Below, in pieces: positions 1-5,444 of a stretch of DNA of 5,880 nucleotides. This DNA is from Spirochaetota bacterium (GTDB taxonomy: Bacteria > Spirochaetota > Spirochaetia > Treponematales > Breznakiellaceae): contig JAEXTK010000093.1 of assembly GCA_023406985.1 (NCBI GenBank), positions 1 to 5,880 of the forward strand, read 5' to 3'. A model generated the notes under the pieces. That model saw nothing but the letters and a program-made list of their open reading frames with translations, had not been told where the DNA came from and did not search any database. Each line of letters opens with the position of its first letter. The first letter of the stretch is position 1. A program made the position numbers and the translations under genes.

Positions 1-642
1 CGGGTGCACGGCCGCTTTTTCCTCCCCGCGCCGGGGCCGGGGGAGGCCTACGCCGACAGGGCCCTGCCCATCGGCCGCGGCCAAACCTGTTCGGAACCCT
101 CGATGGTGGCCTTCATGCTCGATCTCCTGGAGATCGAGGCGGACCAGACCCTCTTGGAGATCGGCTCGGGTTCGGGCTACGCGGCCGCGGCGGCGGCCCT
201 GCTCGCGGGTCCCCGCGGTAGGGTCATCGCCTGCGAAGCGCTGCCGTCCCTGGCGGCCGCCATGCGCGCGAACCTCGAGCGCTGGAGAGACGGGCTACGG
301 GAGAGGGCCGAGGCCGGCAGGCGCGCGGCAGACTGGGCCGCGCCGATAGAGATCGTCGTGGCCGACGGCTCGCTCGGCTTCCCCGCCCGCGCCCCCTTCG
401 ACCGGATACTCCTCTCCGCCGGCGTCAACCGGTCCGCGCGCGGAACCGGGCGCGCCGGGCGCGAGCCGGCCGGGCGCGGTTTCTCCGAGCGGCCCCTCCT
501 GGCCCAGCTCGCCGACGGGGGCATCCTCCTCTACCCCGAGACGCTCGGCGAACTCTTGAGGGTCCGCAAGCGGGGAGCCGCGCTCGAGCGCGATGCGTGG
601 ACGGGCGTCGCCTTCGTGCCGCTCCGGGGAAAGAACGCGTGA
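1..642 (+). CDS. pcm: Protein-L-isoaspartate O-methyltransferase, 5'-partial
   Basis: This cytosolic repair enzyme uses S-adenosylmethionine to methylate L-isoaspartyl residues in aged proteins. Numbering from the GTG at 4, the family landmarks appear in order: an R..F.LP segment (4-8), AYADRALPIG (15-24), GQTCSEP (26-32; family GQTISQP, whose Ser is conserved as S30), SAM-binding motif I LLEIGSGSGY (50-59), the acidic end of strand 2 (CEALP, 77-81), ADG..GFP (120-127), FDRILLSAG (132-140) and RPLLAQLADGG..LYP near the C-terminus. The GTG at 4 is probably not the start. The frame is open to base 1, family homology is already under way there, and homologues carry roughly 30-45 more residues upstream, so the gene begins outside the window. 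Two Arg/Ala/Gly-rich stretches (about 95-113 and 142-162) look like insertions relative to the usual core. The Cys in GQTCSEP replaces the common Ile. No terminator follows the stop. Family assignment is confident; activity despite the insertions is inferred. Confidence 0.88.
   Translation, partial: RVHGRFFLPAPGPGEAYADRALPIGRGQTCSEPSMVAFMLDLLEIEADQTLLEIGSGSGYAAAAAALLAGPRGRVIACEALPSLAAAMRANLERWRDGLRERAEAGRRAADWAAPIEIVVADGSLGFPARAPFDRILLSAGVNRSARGTGRAGREPAGRGFSERPLLAQLADGGILLYPETLGELLRVRKRGAALERDAWTGVAFVPLRGKNA
446..478 (+). repeat. Three in-frame copies of a 9-bp GC-rich unit within pcm
   Basis: The 9-mer CCGGGCGCG occurs at 446-454, 455-463 and 470-478. The first two copies are directly adjacent and the third follows 6 bases later. 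Read in the pcm frame, the copies give TGR, AGR and (after Glu-Pro) AGR-Gly. They lie in a surface-type insertion just after the FDRILLSAG strand. This looks like a small slippage-generated expansion that kept the frame. Confidence 0.6.
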
Positions 643-707
643 GCCTTTTCTGACGCTTTCCGCTCTGTATGACGATGAGGATATACGACAAATCCAATAT
701 ATCGTGC

Positions 708-736
708 TTGCAATATCGATACTTTCATAGTAAAAT
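708..736 (+). promoter_or_regulatory. Sigma-70-like promoter of the exported-protein gene
   Basis: A -35 element TTGCAA (708-713) and a -10 element TAAAAT (731-736) are separated by exactly 17 bp. They sit in a conspicuously AT-rich gap of an otherwise GC-rich window. Transcription would start near 742-744, leaving a leader of about 40 bases before the ATG at 782. Spacing, base composition and position all agree; no experimental support is available. Confidence 0.72.
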
Positions 737-748
737 ACTCACGTATCG
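717..748 (+). promoter_or_regulatory. Inverted repeat flanking the -10 element, possible operator
   Basis: CGATAC (717-722) and GTATCG (743-748) form perfect 6-bp inverted arms around the -10 box, with the right arm at the predicted start site. The left arm overlaps the palindrome TATCGATA (714-721) inside the promoter spacer. A further ATATCG lies at 699-704, in direct repeat with 713-718. A dimeric regulator binding here would control access to the promoter. AT-rich DNA yields such symmetry by chance fairly often, so this is tentative. Confidence 0.35.
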
Positions 749-759
749 GCCCACGGGCC
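748..759 (+). promoter_or_regulatory. Short hairpin in the mRNA leader of the exported-protein gene
   Basis: GGCC-CACG-GGCC can form a compact 4-bp, all-GC stem with a 4-base loop very close to the predicted 5' end of the transcript. It ends 9 bases before the ribosome binding site AGGAGGA (769-775), so it leaves that site exposed. A 5' hairpin of this kind can protect an mRNA from decay. That role is inferred. Confidence 0.35.
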
Positions 760-781
760 CCAGACAACAGGAGGATTCGGA

Positions 782-1498
782 ATGAATCGGAAGCTCATCA
801 CCCTCGTCGCGACCCTCGCCCTCACGGCGGGAGCCGCCTTCGCCCAGGACCTCAAGATCGACTACCAGGTCAACGTCGCCGCGGCGGATCCCGCGAACTA
901 CTTCTCCTTCATCGGCCCCATCCGCTACATGAGCGCCGATAAGGACACCTTGGACGCCACTTCAGGCGCCTCGGCGAAGGGCTCCACGCACTTCTTCCAG
1001 CCCTACCTCCTGGACGTGAAGGGCAAGCAGACCATGCCCTCCGGCCTCCGCGGCCTCTTCCTCTTCGCGGTCGCCGCCAAGACCCAGCGCACCGACGACA
1101 ACCTCACGGTCTCCAAGGCCGGCGGCGTCATCACCGTCCAGTACGTGCACCGCGGCACCGCCTACAAGCTCGTGACCGACAACGCCGGCAAGTTCACCTT
1201 CCCGAAGGGCGACTACCTCCGCCGGCCGATCGGCTACATCCAGGGCGCGGGTCCCCAGGTCCTCTCCGCCGATTTCTCCAAGGACGGCACCGCCGCGACC
1301 GTGGATTGGAAGAAGGTATGGGACGCCAAGATCGAGGGCGGCAAGGAGATCAAGGCCGGCGTGGCCGCCAAGACCGGTACCATCGCCGACGACAACGGCG
1401 TCGCGGACGCCATGTTCGGCTGGGACGGCGCCCTGCAGCTCACCTTCGACAAGAACATCCTCAAGATCTCCGGCGGCCTGAACGCCGTCAAGAAGTAA
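782..1498 (+). CDS. Exported protein of unknown function (238 aa)
   Basis: I do not recognise a family. The N-terminus is a classic Sec signal peptide: basic Asn-Arg-Lys at 2-4, a hydrophobic core at about 5-19, and a likely signal peptidase I cut after AFA (19-21), leaving a mature protein of about 217 residues starting QDLKIDY. There is no lipobox and no cysteine, so a soluble periplasmic or secreted protein is expected. The mature part has alternating polar/hydrophobic segments typical of a beta-rich fold, for example VITVQYVHRGTAYKLV and the C-terminal ALQLTFDKNILKISGG. It has several FF/YF aromatic pairs and many lysines, and no further membrane helix. The start is set by AGGAGGA (769-775), 6 bases before the ATG. 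The gene has its own promoter, a leader hairpin and an intrinsic terminator, and strongly C/G-ending codons. Together these suggest an abundant, singly transcribed product. Signal peptide and gene reality are secure; function is unknown. Confidence 0.9.
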   Translation: MNRKLITLVATLALTAGAAFAQDLKIDYQVNVAAADPANYFSFIGPIRYMSADKDTLDATSGASAKGSTHFFQPYLLDVKGKQTMPSGLRGLFLFAVAAKTQRTDDNLTVSKAGGVITVQYVHRGTAYKLVTDNAGKFTFPKGDYLRRPIGYIQGAGPQVLSADFSKDGTAATVDWKKVWDAKIEGGKEIKAGVAAKTGTIADDNGVADAMFGWDGALQLTFDKNILKISGGLNAVKK

Positions 1499-1517
1499 GG
1501 CTCCTGTCCTGATACCG

Positions 1518-1551
1518 AAGGCCGGGCCCACGCCCGGCCTTTTCTTTTTTT
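1518..1551 (+). terminator. Intrinsic terminator after the exported-protein gene
   Basis: A perfect 10-bp stem, AAGGCCGGGC (1518-1527) with GCCCGGCCTT (1532-1541), closes a 4-base loop CCAC. It runs directly into a T-rich tract, TTCTTTTTTT, to about 1551. It lies 19 bases after the TAA and insulates the decarboxylase operon downstream. The opposite strand has no gene that would need it. Confidence 0.93.
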
Positions 1552-1557
1552 CTCGCC

Positions 1558-1597
1558 TTCCGCAGAATCCGTTACGGAATGTTCAGAAACGTCGGAT
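1558..1597 (+). promoter_or_regulatory. Cluster of TCCG/CGGA half-sites upstream of the decarboxylase promoter
   Basis: Four half-sites lie within 40 bases just upstream of the -35 box: TTCCG (1558-1562), ATCCG (1567-1571), CGGAA (1575-1579) and CGGAT (1593-1597). The middle pair forms the near-perfect palindrome TCCGT-T-ACGGA (1568-1578). The location, 27 bp or more upstream of the -35, would suit an activator. The motif is short and the genome is GC-rich, so chance is a real alternative. Confidence 0.35.
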
Positions 1598-1604
1598 TTT
1601 TCCA

Positions 1605-1634
1605 TTGACACGGTGGCGTCCGCGTCCCTATCAT
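1605..1634 (+). promoter_or_regulatory. Sigma-70-like promoter of the decarboxylase-MATE operon
   Basis: A perfect consensus -35 TTGACA (1605-1610) is followed after 18 bp by TATCAT (1629-1634). Initiation near 1640-1642 would leave a leader of only about 25 bases carrying the ribosome binding site GGGAGGA (1656-1662). It sits between the upstream terminator and the decarboxylase start, where a promoter is required. Confidence 0.72.
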
Positions 1635-1666
1635 CGCCGCACTATTCTTAATCACGGGAGGACGCC

Positions 1667-2839
1667 ATGATCGAGCGTTCCACCTACTACGACGATGCGC
1701 AATGGGAGCGCTTCATGTCCGCCCAAGAGGGTAAAGAAACGCCCTGCATCGTCGTCGACCTGGCCATCGTCAAGCAAAACTACGAGCGGCTAGCCTCCTT
1801 CTTTCCTTTCGCCAAGCAATACTACGCGGTGAAAGCGAATCCGGCCGCGAAGGTCCTCTCGCTCCTGGCCTCCCTCGGTTCCAACTTCGATATCGCCTCG
1901 CGGTGGGAGCTGGACAAGGTACTGGACGTCGGCGTCGATCCTTCCCGCATCTCCTTCGGCAACACCATCAAAAAAGCCCGCGACATCGAGTATTTCTACG
2001 AGAAGGGCGTCCGCATGTTCGCCACGGACAGCAAGACCGACCTCTACAACATCGCGTCCAAGGCGCCCGGCTCCAAGGTCTACCTGCGCATCCTCGTGGA
2101 AGGCTCCCAGTCCGCCGACTGGCCCCTCTCCCGCAAGTTCGGCTGCCATCCGGACATGGCGTACAACCTCCTCGTGGAGGCGAAGAAGCTCGGCCTCGTA
2201 CCCTGGGGCATCTCCTTCCACGTGGGCAGCCAGCAACGCGACATCGGCCAGTGGGACGAGGCCATCGCCAAGACGAACTATCTCTTCCGCGCCTTGGAAG
2301 AGGAAGAGGGCATCACGCTCGGCATGATCAACATGGGCGGCGGTTTTCCCGCGCGCTACACCACCCCCGCCCACGAGCTTTCCACTTACGCCAAGGAAAT
2401 CACCCGCTACCTCCACGAGGACTTCGGCGACGACCTGCCCGAGATCATCCTGGAACCCGGCCGGTCCATGGTGGGCGACGCCGGCATCATCGTGAGCGAG
2501 GTCGTCCTCGTCTCGCGCAAGAACAACACGGCCCTGCAGCGCTGGGTCTACACCGACGTCGGCAAGTTCAACGGGCTCGTGGAAACCCTCGACGAATCGA
2601 TAAAATACCCCGTGGTCTCCGACCACGATCCCGCGACGAAGCAGGGCGACGTCATCATCGCGGGCCCCACCTGCGACAGCATGGATATCATGTACGAGAA
2701 GAGCGGTTACCAGCTGCCGCTCAACCTCGTGGCCGGAGACCGGCTCTATTGGCTCTCCACCGGCGCCTACACCTCGAGTTACGCCTCCGTGGAGTTCAAC
2801 GGCTTTCCCCCGATAAAAACGTACTTCATCGACGCGTAG
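1667..2839 (+). CDS. Ornithine (or lysine/ornithine) decarboxylase, PLP fold III
   Basis: This cytosolic PLP enzyme of the alanine racemase-like barrel family converts ornithine to putrescine, the entry to polyamine synthesis. At 390 residues it is about the usual bacterial length. Visible sites are YYAVKAN with Schiff-base Lys56, FDIAS (74-78), KFG (157-159), SFHVGSQ with the PLP-stacking His185 (183-189), the phosphate loop GGGFP (224-228), EPGR (263-266), FNGLVET in the substrate-specificity region (301-307), GPTCDSMD with catalytic Cys336 and Asp337 (333-340), and GAYTSSYAS with Tyr368 (366-374). The Cys-Asp pair, with Cys supplied to the partner subunit's active site in characterised homologues, separates it from diaminopimelate decarboxylase. 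GPTCDS is typical of bacterial ODC and L/ODC enzymes, so lysine may also be a substrate. The ATG lies 4 bases after GGGAGGA. It heads an operon with the MATE gene 37 bases downstream. It is unrelated to the fold-I inducible decarboxylases of enteric bacteria. Confidence 0.93.
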   Translation: MIERSTYYDDAQWERFMSAQEGKETPCIVVDLAIVKQNYERLASFFPFAKQYYAVKANPAAKVLSLLASLGSNFDIASRWELDKVLDVGVDPSRISFGNTIKKARDIEYFYEKGVRMFATDSKTDLYNIASKAPGSKVYLRILVEGSQSADWPLSRKFGCHPDMAYNLLVEAKKLGLVPWGISFHVGSQQRDIGQWDEAIAKTNYLFRALEEEEGITLGMINMGGGFPARYTTPAHELSTYAKEITRYLHEDFGDDLPEIILEPGRSMVGDAGIIVSEVVLVSRKNNTALQRWVYTDVGKFNGLVETLDESIKYPVVSDHDPATKQGDVIIAGPTCDSMDIMYEKSGYQLPLNLVAGDRLYWLSTGAYTSSYASVEFNGFPPIKTYFIDA

Positions 2840-2876
2840 CGGCGCGGCCCCCCTTGGTGGTACAACGGAGGGAGCC

Positions 2877-4241
2877 ATGAAGCTCTCTCCGCTGAACCGC
2901 ACCGTCCTCGGCATCGCCGCGCCCGCCGTCGTCGAACTCGTCCTCACGTCCCTGACCTCCCTCGCCGACACCGTCATGGTGGGGAAGCTCGGGGCCTACG
3001 CCATCTCCGCGGTCGGACTCACGAACCAGCCGCGGTTCGTCATGCTCGCCGTCTTCGTGGCGCTCAACGTGGGCGCGACCGCGCTCGTGGCCCGCTTCCG
3101 CGGACAGGACGACAAGGCGAGCGCGGACATCGTGACCGTCCAGACGATACTCCTCACCGTCGGAGGGGCGGTCCTGCTCACGCTGCCGGGCGTCCTCTTC
3201 GCCGAACCCATGGTGCGTTTCATGGGGGCCGAAGAGGACACCGTGAAGGCGGGAGCCGAATACTTCGCCATCCTGATGATCGGCTTCGTGCCGACCGCCC
3301 TGCCCATCGCGATTTCCGCCTTGCTCCGCGGCGTCGGGGAGACGAAGATATCCCTGCGCTACAACCTGACCGCGAACGCGGTCAACATCTTCTTCAACTA
3401 CCTGCTCATCTACGGCAAGTGGGGCTTCCCCGAACTCGGCGTAGCCGGAGCGGCCATCGCCACGGTCATCGGCAACGTCGTCGCCTGCGCGATGGCCCTG
3501 TACGCCATCGCCGGGCAACGGTTCCACCGGCGGCGCGGCCGCGCGTCCGATTTCATCGAATTGAAGTTGAACGGCGAGACCGTCCGGCCGCATTGGCCCA
3601 TGCTCGGCCGCATCGTGCGGATCGGCCTGCCCTCGGCGGGAGAACAGTTCGCGCTCCGGGCGGGGCTCCTCATCTATACCAAGACGATCTCCGCGCTCGG
3701 CACGGACGTCTTCGCGGCCCACCAGATCGTGCTCACGATCCTCAACCTGTCCTTCGTGAACGGCCAAGCCTTCGGCATCGCGGCGACGAGCCTCACGGGC
3801 CAGGCCCTCGGCCGCAATTCCGGCCAAGAGGCGACGAACGCGGCCGCGGCCTGCCGCAGGATCGGTTCGATCACCTCCACCGCCATGGGCGTCCTCATGT
3901 TCCTGTTCCGGCGGGAGCTCATGGCCCTGTTCACGGACAATGCCGCGATCATCGAACTGGGCGCGGCGGTCATCATCCTGGCCGCCCTCGTCCAGCCCTT
4001 CCAGTCGTCGTTCCAGATCTACGCGGGGGCGCTCCGGGGCGCGGGAGACTCCCTGTACCCGGCCCTCTCCCTCGCCGTCGGCATCCTCGTCATCCGCCCC
4101 CTCCTCGCCTTCATCCTCGTCCGCGTCGTCCTCTGGGGCCTCTTCGGCGCCTGGCTCGCCCTCTTCTTGGACCAGACGATCAGGTTCTTCCTGCTCCTCG
4201 TCCGGTTCAAGCGGGGGAAATGGATGGAGTCGAAGGTCTAG
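2877..4241 (+). CDS. MATE family cation-coupled efflux transporter
   Basis: This is an inner-membrane exporter that expels organic cations, drugs or metabolites in exchange for Na+ or H+. The 454 residues match the family length of about 450. Roughly 12 hydrophobic helices fall in two six-helix halves, split by a basic cytoplasmic loop at about 214-246 (RFHRRRGR at 215-222). The first helix carries LADTVMVG (29-36), with Asp31 at the position of the conserved acidic residue of NorM-type proteins. Each half has the pseudo-symmetric family motif, RGVGET (151-156) and RGAGD (387-391), followed by a helix, and AAHQIVLTILNLSF (280-293) is also typical. The start is set by GGAGGGA (2867-2873), 3 bases before the ATG. 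Its close position behind the decarboxylase, with no terminator between, implies co-transcription and suggests putrescine or a related amine as substrate. That is inference, because MATE specificity cannot be read from sequence. It ends 7 bases from the converging phosphorylase gene. Confidence 0.92.
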   Translation: MKLSPLNRTVLGIAAPAVVELVLTSLTSLADTVMVGKLGAYAISAVGLTNQPRFVMLAVFVALNVGATALVARFRGQDDKASADIVTVQTILLTVGGAVLLTLPGVLFAEPMVRFMGAEEDTVKAGAEYFAILMIGFVPTALPIAISALLRGVGETKISLRYNLTANAVNIFFNYLLIYGKWGFPELGVAGAAIATVIGNVVACAMALYAIAGQRFHRRRGRASDFIELKLNGETVRPHWPMLGRIVRIGLPSAGEQFALRAGLLIYTKTISALGTDVFAAHQIVLTILNLSFVNGQAFGIAATSLTGQALGRNSGQEATNAAAACRRIGSITSTAMGVLMFLFRRELMALFTDNAAIIELGAAVIILAALVQPFQSSFQIYAGALRGAGDSLYPALSLAVGILVIRPLLAFILVRVVLWGLFGAWLALFLDQTIRFFLLLVRFKRGKWMESKV

Positions 4242-4248
4242 CGACCGG

Positions 4249-5430
4249 TTAGCGGGACGCGCTCCGGTTCTTCCGGATGAGCGCGAGCCGCTGGGCCACC
4301 GACGCCGCGCTCGTGAGGGGATCTTCGCTCGTGTGCACGCAATAATCGACCATGCGGTCCACGGTCGTCTCCGCCACGTGGAGGCGCGTGTCGGAGGACG
4401 CGTAGTAGATGAGGAGCCGGCCGTCCTCGTCCGCGATCGCGCCGTTCGTGAAGACCACGTTCGATACGTCGCCGACCCGTTCCTCCCCCTCCGGCGCGAT
4501 GAGGTAGCCGCCCGGCCGATGGATGACCTTCGCCGGGTCGTGAAGGTCAGTCATGAAGGCGTAGATCACGTAGCGGAGGCCCGCGGCCGTATTGCGGACC
4601 CCGTGGGCGATGTGGAGCCAGCCGCGGCCGGTCTTGATCGGCGGCGCGCCCGCGCCGTTCTTCGTCTCCTTGATCGTGTGGTAGACCTTGGGATCCAGGA
4701 GGGTCTCGTCCATGGCCGCCGCTTCGGTCATGGAATCCGCGTACGCGACGCAGATACCGCCGCCGGACCCGGTGTCGATGAAGCCGTCCTGCGGCCGGGT
4801 GTAGAGGAGGTACTTCCCCTTCACGAATTCGGGATGGAGGACGACGTTGCGCTGCTGGGCTGAGGCGGTGACGAGGTCCGGTAACCGCTCCCACTGCTCC
4901 AGGTCCTTCGTCCGGACGATGCCCGCGGCCGCGGTGGCCATGGAGGTGTCCCCCCGCGGAGCGGCGCCGTCCTTGCGCTCGGAGCAGAAGATGCCGTAGA
5001 TCCATCCGTCCTCGTGGGCGGTGAGGCGCATGTCGTAGACGTTGACGGCCGGCTCCGCCGTCTGCTCCAGGAGGATGGGCTCGCCGCGGAAGCGGAAGCC
5101 GTCGATGCCGTTGGAGCTCTCGGCCACCGCGAAGAAGCTCTTGCGGTCCGCGCCTTCCACCCGGGCCACGACCAGGTATTTTCCCATCCATTTGATCGCG
5201 CCGGCGTTGAAGACCGCGTTGATGCCCATCCGCTCCATGAGATAGGGATTCGTCCGGCGATCCAGATCGTATCGCCATTCCAAGGGCGCGTGGGCCGCGG
5301 TGAGCGCGGGATTCGCGTACCGGACGAAGATGCCGTTCCCCGGCAGCACCGGCGTATTGGGCATTTCGACGAGCGCGCGGTGTTCGGCGCGCAGGAGGGA
5401 GAGTCTCGTATCGAAGTCGTCGATCATCAT
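4249..5430 (-). CDS. GH130 4-O-beta-D-mannosyl-D-glucose phosphorylase
   Basis: This cytosolic five-bladed beta-propeller enzyme splits 4-O-beta-D-mannosyl-D-glucose with phosphate into alpha-mannose 1-phosphate and glucose, so part of the glycosidic energy is kept. The 393 residues match the characterised Bacteroides fragilis enzyme in length and, as recalled, in most motifs: LTAAHAPLEWRYDL (43-56), NPYLMERMGINA (61-72), NAGAIKW (75-81), ARVEGADRKSFFAVAES (89-105), NVYDMRLTAHEDGW (130-143) containing the Asp that acts as general acid in that enzyme (here Asp133), QQRNVVLHPEF (192-202), YTRPQDGFIDTGSGGG, HGVRNTAAGLRYV and GDVSNVVFTNG. The intact YDMRLT and DRKSFF motifs point to the GH130_1 mannosylglucose type rather than the longer-chain mannooligosaccharide type (GH130_2). 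Two adjacent ATGs exist, and the first has the better spacing from AAGGAG. It lies 12 bases after the epimerase stop, forming the known two-step mannobiose route. The promoter is outside the window. Confidence 0.93.
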   Translation of the reverse strand: MMIDDFDTRLSLLRAEHRALVEMPNTPVLPGNGIFVRYANPALTAAHAPLEWRYDLDRRTNPYLMERMGINAVFNAGAIKWMGKYLVVARVEGADRKSFFAVAESSNGIDGFRFRGEPILLEQTAEPAVNVYDMRLTAHEDGWIYGIFCSERKDGAAPRGDTSMATAAAGIVRTKDLEQWERLPDLVTASAQQRNVVLHPEFVKGKYLLYTRPQDGFIDTGSGGGICVAYADSMTEAAAMDETLLDPKVYHTIKETKNGAGAPPIKTGRGWLHIAHGVRNTAAGLRYVIYAFMTDLHDPAKVIHRPGGYLIAPEGEERVGDVSNVVFTNGAIADEDGRLLIYYASSDTRLHVAETTVDRMVDYCVHTSEDPLTSAASVAQRLALIRKNRSASR

Positions 5431-5437
5431 CGGTAAT

Positions 5438-5444
5438 ACTCCTT
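5438..5444 (-). promoter_or_regulatory. Ribosome binding site of the phosphorylase, overlapping the epimerase stop
   Basis: On the minus strand AAGGAGT lies at 5444-5438, 7 bases before the first of two tandem ATG codons (5430-5428 and 5427-5425). Its first two bases are also the last two of the epimerase TAA stop (5445-5443). Ribosomes finishing the epimerase could therefore reinitiate on the phosphorylase, favouring balanced synthesis of the two pathway enzymes. The spacing favours the first ATG. Confidence 0.7.

Noticed and set aside
4..6. GTG at 4 as the true start of pcm
   Set aside because: The frame is open to the window edge, homology with the family is already present at this point, and the expected N-terminal segment would be missing.
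729..739. Small palindrome AGTA-AAA-TACT over the -10 box
   Set aside because: Arms of four bases in AT-rich DNA around a -10 element are expected by chance; the longer 6-bp inverted arms nearby are the better candidate.
1790..2977. A 395-codon open frame antisense to the decarboxylase, and a 333-codon one antisense to the MATE gene (2826-3827, minus)
   Set aside because: Their products are Val/Gly/Asp/Arg-rich low-complexity sequence with no family motifs, while the plus-strand frames carry full catalytic and membrane signatures. They arise from codon bias in GC-rich DNA.
4259..4284. An imperfect hairpin GCGCTC...GAGCGC near the phosphorylase stop, considered as a terminator
   Set aside because: It lies inside the phosphorylase coding sequence, has a 3-base bulge, and lacks a T tract on either strand. 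It is probably chance in GC-rich coding DNA.
3419..4863. Plus-strand frames at 3419-4252 and 3940-4863 inside or past the MATE gene
   Set aside because: The products are Arg/Pro- or Ser-rich shadows of the MATE and phosphorylase genes with no plausible start signals.
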